NCBI RefSeq assembly: GCF_000682735.1
Contig: NZ_AWFD01000003.1
Span: 83,002 to 147,001, forward strand
Length of the DNA stretch: 64,000 nucleotides
Source of the DNA: Hyphomonas sp. CY54-11-8
GTDB taxonomy: Bacteria > Pseudomonadota > Alphaproteobacteria > Caulobacterales > Hyphomonadaceae
Reading direction: 5' to 3'
A model generated the notes under the pieces. It saw nothing but the letters and a program-made list of their open reading frames with translations. It did no database searches and had not been told where the DNA came from. Below, in pieces: positions 1-8,854 of this stretch (positions are counted from its first letter, which is position 1; each line of letters opens with the position of its first letter). The position numbers were made by a program, and so were the translations under genes.

Positions 1-100
1 CTGCCTTATCGCGCGTCCTGCCGCCCGGCCCACCCGCTGCTTGCTGTGGGACAGAACGAATCTGAATTCCCGGGGCAGGGGCCAGGCGCAGGGTGGTGCC

Positions 101-715
101 ATGATGATTTCACCCGTCCGTCTCTCTTCCTCTCTCGGGCTTGCCTGGGCTTATACCGGCCAGCAGGCCGCCGCACTTGCCAGCGGGCTGGGCCTCGGCC
201 CGCTCGGCATCCGCGCCTTCCTGCCGCGCGCAGTGTGCCAGAAAGTGGATGCGGATCTGAAGCGCCTGGAAACGCTGGTGCGCCGCATCCTGTTCCTTGT
301 GGCGATGGAGACACCCCTGCTGGAATTTCGGCAGGCACCACCGCGCGATATGTCCGGCAAGCGTCCGCCTGCCGCGCCGCCGGTTCAGCTCGTCTTTCCC
401 TTGCCGGCCTTCCGGCTGACGGAGGCGTCGCCGTCGCCTGTACTGAAGGGGTCGCGGCTTGCGGCGCGCCTTGCTGCCCGCAATCGCCGGGCGGCTGAAC
501 CACAGGATCCCGCACATCGCTCCGGTCCGCATGACATGCTGCCCGCCATGGGCCTGATGAACCGGTTCGTAGCGCTGGAGGAGGCGTTGGCCGATCCGGA
601 GGCTCAGGTCGCCCGTTTCCGCCGCAAGCTCGCCCGCATCCGGGCTGACAAGACCCTGCCGCTACCAGTTGCAGACACGCACCAGCCGCCTGTGCCGGGC
701 GCTGGTGCTGGATAG
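101..715 (+). CDS. Hypothetical protein, about 204 aa
   Basis: I do not recognise a family. The first 60 residues are mildly hydrophobic, the middle (about 85-150) is rich in Pro, Arg and Ala, and the last third contains a charged helix (MNRFVALEEALADP followed by Arg/Lys repeats). There is no clear signal peptide or catalytic motif. An in-frame ATG at 41 would add 20 residues; I prefer the ATG at 101 because the added residues have no protein-like character. The frame is open for over 600 bases in high-GC DNA, where other frames are also open, so even its reality is only likely. It stands just upstream of amn on the same strand. Confidence 0.5.
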   Translation: MMISPVRLSSSLGLAWAYTGQQAAALASGLGLGPLGIRAFLPRAVCQKVDADLKRLETLVRRILFLVAMETPLLEFRQAPPRDMSGKRPPAAPPVQLVFPLPAFRLTEASPSPVLKGSRLAARLAARNRRAAEPQDPAHRSGPHDMLPAMGLMNRFVALEEALADPEAQVARFRRKLARIRADKTLPLPVADTHQPPVPGAGAG

Positions 716-778
716 TGTGCTGGCAGGTATGATAATAAGGTGAATTGACAGGCGCATGCCGCTGGGGCAGATGGCGCC

Positions 779-2230
779 ATGTCGAAACTCACTACACCTG
801 AAGCCGTCATTGACGCCCTCGAAAAGCTCTATGCTGAGGCTGTCGAGGCGCAAGCCGATGCCCTCAATACATTCCTGCGAGAAGGCACGCCGCCCGACCC
901 GGAGCTGCGCGCATCCGGCGCGTTCTGCTATCCGCAGATCCGCATTGTCTACAATCCGGACGGGCCGGCACCGCGCATTTCGCGCTCCTATGGCCGCATC
1001 TCGGAGCCGGGCACTTATATCTCCACCTTTACCCGGCCGGACTTTTTCCGTCCCTATCTGGTGGAGCAGCTAACCCCGCTGCTGAAGTACTACGAGATCG
1101 AGGTCTTCGTCGAACGCTCGCAGTCGGAAATGCCTTACGCCTATGTGTGGGAGCAGGGGCAGGCCTCCGGCCTTGAGGAAATCTCCCCGGCCGAACTCGC
1201 GCGCCACTTCCCGAGCCCTGACCTTGCCGAGATCGGGGACGAAGTGGCCGACGGTGAACTCTACGAGCCCTTCACCGAACGCCCGCTGGCCCTGTTTGAT
1301 GCGCTGCGCACGGATTTCTCGCTGAAGCGCCTGCAGCACTACACCGGCACGCCGGTGGAGCATTTTCAACACTATATTCTGTTTACGAACTATCATCGCT
1401 ATGTCGATGCGTTCTGTGACTGGGGGCTGGAGCAGCTGGGCAATGGCTCGCGCTACACCTCGCTGTCCGTACCCGGCGGTCTGGAGATTACACAGCCGAC
1501 GGCAAACTCCCGCGCCGAGATCGATGCCTCGCCCTGGCGCCGGTCACAGATGCCGGCCTATCACCTGCGCGCGCCGGGCAATACCGGCATCACTCTGGTC
1601 AATATTGGTGTCGGCCCGGCCAATGCGAAGACAATCACGGATCATCTGGCGGTCATCCGTCCGCAATGCTGGGTCATGGTTGGTCATTGCGGGGGGCTGC
1701 GCCATTCGCAGGCCATTGGCGACTATGTCCTGGCGCACGCCTATCTGCGGGAAGACCATGTGCTGGACTCCGTCCTGCCGCCGGAGATCCCGATCCCGGC
1801 CCTCGCCGAGGTCCAGATTGCGCTGCAGGAATCTGCCGCCCATGTGACTGGCGAGAGCGGCGACGAGCTCAAGAAGCGCCTGCGCACAGGCACTGTGGTG
1901 ACCACGGACGACCGCAACTGGGAGCTGCGGTTTTCGGCCTCGGCCCCGCGATTCAACAAGTCCCGCGCCATCGCCATCGAGATGGAGAGCGCCACGATCG
2001 CCGCCAATGGCTACCGCCTGCGCGTGCCCTATGGCACGCTGCTCTGCGTCTCGGACAAGCCGCTGCATGGTGAGATCAAGCTGCCCGGCGCTGCCAACCG
2101 CTTCTATGAGCGGGCCATCGGCGAGCACATCCGCATTGGCATCGAGACGCTGGAACGCCTCGCGGCAGACAAGGGCGCCAAGCTTCACAGCCGCAAACTC
2201 CGCAGCTTCGACGAACCGCCATTCCGCTGA
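779..2230 (+). CDS. amn: AMP nucleosidase
   Basis: Cytoplasmic enzyme that hydrolyses AMP to adenine and ribose 5-phosphate, used to adjust adenylate pools and salvage purines. At 483 aa it matches the length of the long bacterial Amn type. The N-terminal half is the Amn-specific domain (for example YGRISEPGTYISTFTRPD near residues 78-95). The C-terminal half is a nucleoside-phosphorylase fold: LVNIGVGPANAKT, then VMVGHCGGLR, and the purine-nucleoside-binding IAIEMESATIAANG near residues 400-413. The gene stands alone, and the next gene on the other strand converges on it with a gap of about 20 bases. Confidence 0.95.
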   Translation: MSKLTTPEAVIDALEKLYAEAVEAQADALNTFLREGTPPDPELRASGAFCYPQIRIVYNPDGPAPRISRSYGRISEPGTYISTFTRPDFFRPYLVEQLTPLLKYYEIEVFVERSQSEMPYAYVWEQGQASGLEEISPAELARHFPSPDLAEIGDEVADGELYEPFTERPLALFDALRTDFSLKRLQHYTGTPVEHFQHYILFTNYHRYVDAFCDWGLEQLGNGSRYTSLSVPGGLEITQPTANSRAEIDASPWRRSQMPAYHLRAPGNTGITLVNIGVGPANAKTITDHLAVIRPQCWVMVGHCGGLRHSQAIGDYVLAHAYLREDHVLDSVLPPEIPIPALAEVQIALQESAAHVTGESGDELKKRLRTGTVVTTDDRNWELRFSASAPRFNKSRAIAIEMESATIAANGYRLRVPYGTLLCVSDKPLHGEIKLPGAANRFYERAIGEHIRIGIETLERLAADKGAKLHSRKLRSFDEPPFR

Positions 2231-2249
2231 GGGGACTGACACGGTTGAT

Positions 2250-3134
2250 CTAGGCCGTGGCTGGGGTTTCCTCCAGCGCGGCGATGATCGCCCGGGCTTC
2301 TTCCGACAGAAGGGCGATCATTGCCGGGTCGCCGATACCTCGCAGGTATTTGACAAAATCCCGGCCGCTGCCATGGTTCTGGCCTGTCAGCACGATCTGG
2401 TCGGCCAGCCGGACAAGATCCTGCATGTCGTCCTTGTAGAAGATATCGCACAGGAATGTGTAACGGTTGCGGTAGCAGGCGATAATGATCCAGCGCCAGA
2501 ACAACAGCACATCCTGTTCCGTAAGAACGCCGGTCTCATTCGCCCTGGCGATGCGACGAACCCACGCCAGATAATGATGCAGGGCCGTCAGTCCGACCTC
2601 TGCGTCTGGGCCGACCACGCTTGAGGATTGCACGAAGGGGACTGTGCGCTCTCCTTCGCGGTATCGCCAGTCGCGTTCGGTTGTCGGGCGCCATTCGGTA
2701 TTCCGGTCCAGCACGCTGACCAGCCGGATACGCTTCATGTTGCCGTCTGTGTCAAAATCGACCACCGCTTCGGAAGCCAGAACCTCGAGGATCTGTTCAT
2801 CCAGTTCGGTGGTCAGTCTCAGGCGCTCCAGGCTCAGCTGTTGCTCCGCCTGTTTCTGCTGGTTCCGCATGACAACGAGATAGGCAAAGGACGCCACCCA
2901 GGCGGTGCCGAGGGCCGTGATGCCATAATTCAGAATGGAGAACGACAGCTCCCGGCGGGATTCGATTTCGAATTCTGACGCACTGTCTGCGGGTGGCCAG
3001 GTCATGTTGAGGAAGCCGAGAAACAGCTCGTTTGTCAGTCCGCTGAGTACGGCAGCGCCGAGCACCAGAAAGATAAATGTGATGAACGCAAGCAGGCTGA
3101 GGGCGACCCACCGTAGCACCCATTCCGGAATCAT
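2250..3134 (-). CDS. Hypothetical two-TM membrane protein
   Basis: About 294 aa with no family I can name. One hydrophobic segment lies near residues 7-32 (VALSLLAFITFIFLVLGAAV) and a second near 70-95 (YGITALGTAWVASFAYLVV). A short coiled-coil stretch rich in Gln/Glu/Leu follows (NQQKQAEQQLSLERLR), then a soluble C-terminal domain. The layout resembles small sensor-like or DUF4760-like membrane proteins, but I cannot assign a role. The longest frame begins with TTG at 3173; I chose the ATG at 3134 because a GAGAAAGGGG stretch just upstream can serve as ribosome-binding site. It lies downstream of the SYLF gene, separated by a terminator. Confidence 0.7.
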   Translation of the reverse strand: MIPEWVLRWVALSLLAFITFIFLVLGAAVLSGLTNELFLGFLNMTWPPADSASEFEIESRRELSFSILNYGITALGTAWVASFAYLVVMRNQQKQAEQQLSLERLRLTTELDEQILEVLASEAVVDFDTDGNMKRIRLVSVLDRNTEWRPTTERDWRYREGERTVPFVQSSSVVGPDAEVGLTALHHYLAWVRRIARANETGVLTEQDVLLFWRWIIIACYRNRYTFLCDIFYKDDMQDLVRLADQIVLTGQNHGSGRDFVKYLRGIGDPAMIALLSEEARAIIAALEETPATA

Positions 3135-3213
3135 CTTGTCCCCTTTCTCGAATATAGTGAGAAAGGAGGACAATCAGGGCGAATTCCCGTTCCGGCAAGC
3201 CCTGCCGAAAGAT

Positions 3214-3254
3214 AAAGGCGCCCGCCACACAGGTAGGGCTTGCGGGCGTCTTTA
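3214..3254 (-). terminator. Rho-independent terminator of the SYLF gene
   Basis: Read on the - strand, AAAGACGCCCGC pairs with GCGGGCGCCTTT across a loop of about 17 bases, with one G-U pair, and is followed by TTTATCTTT. It begins about 18 bases after the stop of the SYLF-domain lipoprotein gene. Confidence 0.8.
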
Positions 3255-3271
3255 TACTGGCGTTGAGGCGC

Positions 3272-3829
3272 CTATTGCAGCTTGTTGATCTTCGTGCCTT
3301 CGATGCTGATGCCGGCCATCAGGCCCTTCTGGTCGAAGATGAAGGCGTAGGCATCTTCCTGCAGCGAGGTCGTCGACAGGTTCTGCGCAACACCGGCGTT
3401 CACCAGCACCACGGTCGGGCCGACGCCGATTTCCCAGCCATCGGATTCGCGCACATACTGGACAGCGTCGTCATTCATCAGGAACACGGCATAGCCATAC
3501 TGCTGGGCGCCGGCCTGCAGGCCCCAGGAGCCTGTGAAGGTCGAGTAGTAGCCGGTGACCGCGCCGCCCTGGCGCATTTCACCTTCGCCATAGGCGCCGC
3601 CGATGCCGAGACCGGCTTTCACGATGGACGGGAATACCAGCACGGCCCGGGCCTTTTGGCCGATGGCCTTGGCGGCCGGGTTCTTGGCATAAAGCTGGTT
3701 CAGCGCCTGGCGGCTGTCAGCATCGATTTCAGCGCGGTCAATCTCGTCGGGCAGGGAAGAGCAGGCGGTGACGGATACGGTCCCGACTGCAAGGCAGGCA
3801 GCAGCAATCATTGAACGAATACGGGCCAT
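3272..3829 (-). CDS. SYLF (YSC84-like) domain lipoprotein
   Basis: 185-aa exported protein. The N terminus is a signal peptide ending in a lipobox (VSVTAC, Cys about 23), so it is probably a lipoprotein. The rest is a SYLF/Ysc84 lipid-binding domain, shown by KARAVLVFPSIVKAGLGIGG, the glycine-rich GAYGEGEM, a TGYYSTFTGSWGLQAG stretch and a conserved C-terminal AYAFIFDQKGLMAGISIEG. SYLF proteins bind phospholipid or phosphoinositide membranes in eukaryotes; the bacterial role is not settled. The gene has its own upstream region of about 130 bases divergent from the phosphatase gene and ends in a good terminator. Confidence 0.9.
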   Translation of the reverse strand: MARIRSMIAAACLAVGTVSVTACSSLPDEIDRAEIDADSRQALNQLYAKNPAAKAIGQKARAVLVFPSIVKAGLGIGGAYGEGEMRQGGAVTGYYSTFTGSWGLQAGAQQYGYAVFLMNDDAVQYVRESDGWEIGVGPTVVLVNAGVAQNLSTTSLQEDAYAFIFDQKGLMAGISIEGTKINKLQ

Positions 3830-3962
3830 AAAGAACTCCTGGCATTATTGTTATTGGGGTCAGAACGCCCGGCGAAGGCATCCGGTTCCCCGCCCCCACC
3901 ATGAGGGACTTGTCATAAGGTCAGGGTAGACGAGCACGAGAGGCCGCGCTAGCTGCCTGACT

Positions 3963-4742
3963 ATGAAAGATCGTATCCTGCCGCTTGAAGGCGTTCGCAA
4001 TTTCCGGGATTTCGGGGGCTATGCCTCGCGTCATGGGGGCCGTGTAAAGCCCGGGCGGCTGTTCCGCTCCGGTCATTACGCCGAGGCCACGCATGGCGAT
4101 CTGCAGCAGATACGGCAGAAACGGATCGCCGTGCAGGCAGATTTGCGCCGCCCCGACGAGCGTGAGCGCCAGCCGGGCAAATGGTCCGCCCCGATGACCA
4201 TCACCCATGATGGCGGCCGCGAGCATGAAGCGCCGCACCACCAGTTCCTGACAAAAGTCGAGGCCGACGCCGAAAAGGCCGAAGCCTGGATGACCGACTA
4301 TTACCGCGTTGCCCCGTTCAAGGCGCACCACCGGGAGCTGTTCGCCACCTGGTTCGGCCATCTGGCGGAACTGAAAGACGATGAAGCAGGCCTCGTGAAC
4401 TGCGCTGCGGGCAAGGACCGCACCGGCATTCTCTGCGCGCTGACCCATCATGTGCTGGGCGTCTCGCAGGAGGACATCCACGCCGACTACATCCTCACCA
4501 ATGTGGCCGTGGATGTGGACGGGCGTCTCGGCGAGATCGCGACCATGTTCAACGCGCATATCGGCAAGAATTACGAGCCGGAAGTCTTCCGCCCCTTCAT
4601 CGGCGTGCGGCTACCCTATCTCGAAACCGCCATGGCAACGATCATCGGCGAAGTCGGCTCCGTCGATGCCTACCTCACCGAAACCCTCGGTGTGACACCC
4701 GCCCAGCAGGACACCATCCGCGAGAAGCTGCTGGAGGGATAA
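3963..4742 (+). CDS. Tyrosine-protein phosphatase (DSP/Y_phosphatase3 family)
   Basis: 259-aa cytoplasmic phosphatase of the bacterial tyrosine/phosphoinositide phosphatase group. The start LEGVRNFRDFGGY with GRVKPGRLFRSG is the family signature. The catalytic P-loop is NCAAGKDRTGI near residues 144-154, giving the Cys-X5-Arg nucleophile and phosphate-binding loop; the Lys-Asp pair inside it is typical of lipid-like phosphatases in this family. The common His before the Cys is Asn here, a frequent variant. The gene is separated by about 55 bases from dnaX on the same strand. The substrate cannot be told from sequence. Confidence 0.88.
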   Translation: MKDRILPLEGVRNFRDFGGYASRHGGRVKPGRLFRSGHYAEATHGDLQQIRQKRIAVQADLRRPDERERQPGKWSAPMTITHDGGREHEAPHHQFLTKVEADAEKAEAWMTDYYRVAPFKAHHRELFATWFGHLAELKDDEAGLVNCAAGKDRTGILCALTHHVLGVSQEDIHADYILTNVAVDVDGRLGEIATMFNAHIGKNYEPEVFRPFIGVRLPYLETAMATIIGEVGSVDAYLTETLGVTPAQQDTIREKLLEG

Positions 4743-4797
4743 GGCGAGTCATCCGCCCCATTGGCCCGGACCCCGGCAGGGGCTAAGGTCCCGACCA

Positions 4798-6501
4798 ATG
4801 AGCGAGATCGATTCCGATACCGAGCGCGATGACGCGACCTTCTCCATGTTCGGGGAAGACGAGGCCCCGGCAAAGCCCGGCGCCTATGAAGTGCTCGCCC
4901 GGAAATACCGGCCCCGCACCTTCGAGGACCTGATCGGCCAGGAGGCGATGGTCCGCACGCTCCGCAACGCGTTCGAGACCGGCCGGATCGCCCATGCCTT
5001 CATGCTGACCGGCGTGCGCGGCATCGGCAAGACGACCACCGCCCGCCTGCTGGCGCGCGCGCTGAACTACACCTCCGCCGACCATGACGGCCCCTCGGTG
5101 AACCTGAAACCGCTGGGCGAGCATTGCGAGGCGATCATGGCCTCGCGCCATCCGGACGTGCTGGAGCTGGACGCCGCCAGCCGCACCGGTGTCGCCGACA
5201 TGCGAGACCTGCTGGACGGCGCCCGCTACGCACCGGTCTCTGCCAAGTACAAAGTCTACATCATTGACGAAGTGCACATGCTGTCGAACGCCAGCTTCAA
5301 CGCGCTGCTGAAGACGCTGGAAGAGCCGCCGCCGCATGTGAAGTTCATTTTCGCGACCACCGAGATCCGCAAGGTGCCGGTCACGGTCCTCTCCCGCTGC
5401 CAGCGGTTTGACCTGAAGCGGCTGGAGCCGGCGGCGCTGGCGATGCATCTGGGGCGTATCGCAAAGAACGAGGGCGCAACCGTTTCCGAAGAGGGCCTCG
5501 CCCTGATCGCGCGGGCCGCCGAAGGCTCGGTCCGGGACGGGCTCTCTATTCTCGATCAGGCCATTGTGCAGACGATGGATGGGGAGGCTGTTACCGGCGC
5601 AGCCGTCCGGGATATGCTGGGGCTCGGCGACCGGGGCCGCCTGATGGATGCCTTCGAGAAAGCCATCGCAGGCGAGGCGAAGGCCGCGCTGGAAGAAGTG
5701 CAGGATCAGGTGCGCGGCGGGGCAGACCCGGCGGTCGTCCTGAAAGACCTGCTCGAAATCGCTGCCGACATTTCCATCGCGCAGGCGACGGGAGACGACT
5801 ACCAGCCTGGCGGCCCGGCCGACTGGGTGGAACGCACCCGTGCCATGGCCCAGCGCCTGACGCCGGCCGAAGCGTCCCGCACCTGGCAGATCCTGCTCTC
5901 CGGTTATAATGTGCTGCAGGTCGCGCCAGACCCGGCCACTGCGCTCAACATGGTGATCCTGCGCCTTGTCGCATCCGCCGGTCTTCCGTCCCCGGAAGAA
6001 GCGGCCCGCATGATCGCGGAGGGCAAAGCTTCGCCGGGAAAGCCTGAATCACAGGCTGAGGCCCCGCCCGATGCCGGCGGGCTGGACAACTTTGACAGCA
6101 TCCTCGCGCATCTGACCGCCCTTAGGGAGATCAATCTCCAGGTCGAGATGGAGCGCTATATCAAACCCGGCCCGATCCGGTATGGCCACTTCACCTGCGA
6201 GCTGGAAGCCGCCGCACCGCCCGACGTGCTGGCCCGGCTGAAGAGCTTCCTTGAACGCCAGACGGGCGATGACTGGGTTGTGGAGCAGATCCGCGGCGGA
6301 GCGGAAACCGTGCGCGCCGCTGAGATCCGCACCAAGGAAGAACGCTTCGCGGCGGCGGCAGCACATCCGATCATTGCGGCGGCCTTGAACAGCCTGCCGG
6401 GCGCCACCATTGTGGATGTTGTCGACGAGGACCGGGCAAGCCTTGACATCCCCGCCGATGCCGAAAACGTCATAGACCTGAACTCACGCCGCCAAGCCTG
6501 A
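4798..6501 (+). CDS. dnaX: DNA polymerase III subunit gamma/tau
   Basis: Clamp-loader ATPase of the replicative polymerase. The N-terminal AAA+ module has Walker A GVRGIGKTT (about 72-80), a DEVH Walker B (157-160) and an SRC sensor/arginine-finger motif (199-201). The zinc module that in many bacteria carries four cysteines keeps only one here (Cys110 in GEHCEAIM). At 567 aa it is shorter than the E. coli tau chain, with a C-terminal tau-like region after a Pro/Glu linker. I saw no slippery A-tract like the one that gives a separate gamma form in E. coli. It is followed 11 bases later by ybaB, a very common dnaX partner. Confidence 0.96.
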   Translation: MSEIDSDTERDDATFSMFGEDEAPAKPGAYEVLARKYRPRTFEDLIGQEAMVRTLRNAFETGRIAHAFMLTGVRGIGKTTTARLLARALNYTSADHDGPSVNLKPLGEHCEAIMASRHPDVLELDAASRTGVADMRDLLDGARYAPVSAKYKVYIIDEVHMLSNASFNALLKTLEEPPPHVKFIFATTEIRKVPVTVLSRCQRFDLKRLEPAALAMHLGRIAKNEGATVSEEGLALIARAAEGSVRDGLSILDQAIVQTMDGEAVTGAAVRDMLGLGDRGRLMDAFEKAIAGEAKAALEEVQDQVRGGADPAVVLKDLLEIAADISIAQATGDDYQPGGPADWVERTRAMAQRLTPAEASRTWQILLSGYNVLQVAPDPATALNMVILRLVASAGLPSPEEAARMIAEGKASPGKPESQAEAPPDAGGLDNFDSILAHLTALREINLQVEMERYIKPGPIRYGHFTCELEAAAPPDVLARLKSFLERQTGDDWVVEQIRGGAETVRAAEIRTKEERFAAAAAHPIIAAALNSLPGATIVDVVDEDRASLDIPADAENVIDLNSRRQA

Positions 6502-6512
6502 AGGACCCGACA

Positions 6513-6836
6513 ATGAAAGACCTCGCCAAGATCATGCAGCAGGCCCAGCAGATGCAGGGCAAGATGCAGGAAGTGCAGGCCAAGATCGAGTCGACCGAAG
6601 CTGATGGCGTGGCCGGGGCAGGCCTTGTGAAAGTGCGCCTGCGCGGCAAGGGGGAGCTCGTCTCCCTCAGCATTGATCCGAGCCTGATGGGCGACGAGCC
6701 GGAAATCCTTGAAGACCTGATCAAGGCCGCCCATGCCGACGCCCGCCGCCGCCTCGACGAGGCGATGGAAGCGGCCATGAAGGAAGCCACTGCCGGCTTC
6801 GGCGGCATGATGCCGGGCTTCAAACTGCCGTTTTAG
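6513..6836 (+). CDS. YbaB/EbfC nucleoid-associated protein
   Basis: 107-aa DNA-binding protein. The N-terminal helix MKDLAKIMQQAQQMQGKMQ and the central GVAGAGLVKVRLRGKGELVSLSIDPSL are diagnostic of the family, which forms dimers and binds DNA broadly. It sits 11 bases downstream of dnaX, as in most bacteria. The usual third member, recR, is not next; rmuC follows instead after about 56 bases. Confidence 0.95.
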   Translation: MKDLAKIMQQAQQMQGKMQEVQAKIESTEADGVAGAGLVKVRLRGKGELVSLSIDPSLMGDEPEILEDLIKAAHADARRRLDEAMEAAMKEATAGFGGMMPGFKLPF

Positions 6837-6892
6837 TCGACAGCTACATTCGTTCCGTATATGTTCCTCTGGAATCATGCCAGAGAGGCTGA

Positions 6893-8233
6893 ATGGAACC
6901 GATCGTCACCATTGCCGGGCAGAATTTTGATCTTGCCCACCTGATCCTCTTCTTCCTCGCCCTCGGGGCAGGCGTAATCGCGTGGATGCAGCTCAGCACG
7001 GCGCAGCAGAAGGCCGAGCGGCTGACTCTGGACCTGGAGCGCGCCACCGATGAGCGCGAAGCGGCGTTGCAGCGCGCTCAGACACTGGAATCGGTCGCCC
7101 GCGAAGCCGAGATCGCGCTGGCCGAGGCCAGGGCCCGCAGCGCCGAGGACGAGAAGAATTTTGCCGACATGGCGCAGGGCGTGCTGCGGCAGGCCAATGC
7201 CCAGTTCCTGCAGCTCGCGAACGAGACGTTCGAGAAGCACAAGGAAGGCGCGCAGGGCCAGCTGAAGGAGCTGATCAAGCCCATCGGCGAGAATTTCGAC
7301 GCCTTCAAGAAACGCGTGGACGAGATCGAGAAAGTCCGCACCGAGGACAAGTCGGCCATCCAGGAACAGGTGAAGGCGATCCATGAGAGCCTGAAGCTGA
7401 ACACGACCGAAACAGGCAAGCTGGTCAGCGCGCTGACGGCCCCGAAAGGTGGCGGGCGCTGGGGGGAGATGACGCTCCGCAATGTGATGGAGCAGGCGGG
7501 CCTTTCGGCGCATTGCGACTTTTCTGAGCAGGTGCACGACGATACCGAAGCGGGCCGTCAACGCCCGGACGCAGTGATCCACCTGCCGGGCGAACGGCAG
7601 ATCGTGGTCGATTCCAAGGTCTCGCTGGCCTCGTACATGGCGGCGGTAAATGCCGAGGACCCGGCCGAACGCGCCGCGCACCTGAAGGCTCATGCGGCCA
7701 GCGTCCAGCGCCACGTGAATACGCTCGCTTCCAAGGACTATCAGTCAAATCTCGGCAACCGGTTCGACTACATCGCCATGTTCATTCCGGGGGAGAATTT
7801 CTTCGCTGCTGCGTTGGAACATTCTCCTGACCTGATCGAGAAGGCGATGAGCCGGTCCGTGATCGTGACCACGCCGACGACGCTGATCGCGCTCGCGCGC
7901 ACGGTGGCCCATCTCTGGCGCCAGCACCAGATGAACGAGAACGCCATGGAGGCCGCGCATCTCGGTGCAGACCTCTACACCCGCATGGGCGTGATGCTGG
8001 GTCATATCGAAAAGCTCGGCAAATCGCTGAACGGCTCGGTCGACCATTTCAATTCCATGATGGGCTCTTTCGACAAGCGCGTGCTGCCGACATTGCGCAA
8101 GTTCGAGGACATGAAGATCGCCCCGCCGAACAAGACCCCGGCAGAACCGAAGCCCATCGAATCCCGCGCAAACACGCCGGAAAGCGGCCAATTGGACTTC
8201 GGAGACCCGAAACGTCTGCCAGCAGCGGAATGA
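6893..8233 (+). CDS. rmuC: DNA recombination protein RmuC
   Basis: 446-aa protein of the RmuC family, linked in E. coli to suppression of inversions at short inverted repeats; its C-terminal part resembles endonuclease folds. A single N-terminal membrane segment (LILFFLALGAGVIAWMQL, about 16-33) is followed by a long charged coiled coil (about 38-110) and the RmuC core with GGGRWGEMTLRNVMEQAGL, VDSKVSLASY and YIAMFIPGE. A GAGAGG element lies just upstream of the ATG. It lies between ybaB and def on the same strand. Confidence 0.93.
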   Translation: MEPIVTIAGQNFDLAHLILFFLALGAGVIAWMQLSTAQQKAERLTLDLERATDEREAALQRAQTLESVAREAEIALAEARARSAEDEKNFADMAQGVLRQANAQFLQLANETFEKHKEGAQGQLKELIKPIGENFDAFKKRVDEIEKVRTEDKSAIQEQVKAIHESLKLNTTETGKLVSALTAPKGGGRWGEMTLRNVMEQAGLSAHCDFSEQVHDDTEAGRQRPDAVIHLPGERQIVVDSKVSLASYMAAVNAEDPAERAAHLKAHAASVQRHVNTLASKDYQSNLGNRFDYIAMFIPGENFFAAALEHSPDLIEKAMSRSVIVTTPTTLIALARTVAHLWRQHQMNENAMEAAHLGADLYTRMGVMLGHIEKLGKSLNGSVDHFNSMMGSFDKRVLPTLRKFEDMKIAPPNKTPAEPKPIESRANTPESGQLDFGDPKRLPAAE

Positions 8234-8278
8234 TGGCAGGCCGTTGACCGGGCGAGGGCGCGCGCCTATCTGAAAATC

Positions 8279-8809
8279 ATGGCTATTCGCGAAATCCTCA
8301 CTGTTCCTGATCCGCGCCTCAAAGAGGTGTCAAAGCCCGTTGAGGGCGGCGTCACCGACGAGATCCGCGCGCTCATGGATGACATGCTGGAAACCATGTA
8401 CGACGCGCCGGGCATTGGCCTTGCCGCGATCCAGATCGGCGTGCCGCTGCGCGTTATCGTGATGGACCTCGCCAAGGAAGGCGAGGAGCCTCAGCCGCGC
8501 TATTTCGTGAACCCGGAAATCGTCGAGACCGTGGAAGAAACCCAGCCCTATGAAGAGGGCTGCCTCTCTGTGCCGGACATTTTCGACGAGGTCGAACGTC
8601 CCTCCAAATGCCTCATCCGCTATCTCGATTATGATGGCTTCAAGATCGAGGAATGGGCCGAGGATCTCTACGCGGTCTGCATCCAGCACGAGATGGACCA
8701 TCTCGAAGGCACGCTGTTCATCGACTATCTGTCGCGCCTCAAGCGCCAGCGCGCGATCGACAAGGTGAAGAAGGCAACCAAGCGTAAAATCCGCGAAGAC
8801 GCCGCCTGA
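8279..8809 (+). CDS. def: Peptide deformylase
   Basis: Removes the N-formyl group from nascent proteins. All three motifs of the metallo-enzyme are present: GIGLAAIQ (45-52), EGCLSVP (93-99, metal ligand Cys95) and HEMDH (137-141, ligands His137 and His141 with catalytic Glu138). At 176 aa it is a normal type 1 deformylase. Its usual partner fmt is not directly next to it: a medium-chain oxidoreductase gene lies between them on the same strand. Confidence 0.96.
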   Translation: MAIREILTVPDPRLKEVSKPVEGGVTDEIRALMDDMLETMYDAPGIGLAAIQIGVPLRVIVMDLAKEGEEPQPRYFVNPEIVETVEETQPYEEGCLSVPDIFDEVERPSKCLIRYLDYDGFKIEEWAEDLYAVCIQHEMDHLEGTLFIDYLSRLKRQRAIDKVKKATKRKIREDAA

Positions 8810-8854
8810 TCGCCCGGATCAGCGCAGGACGCCCAGCCTTGTGAGGATCCCACC

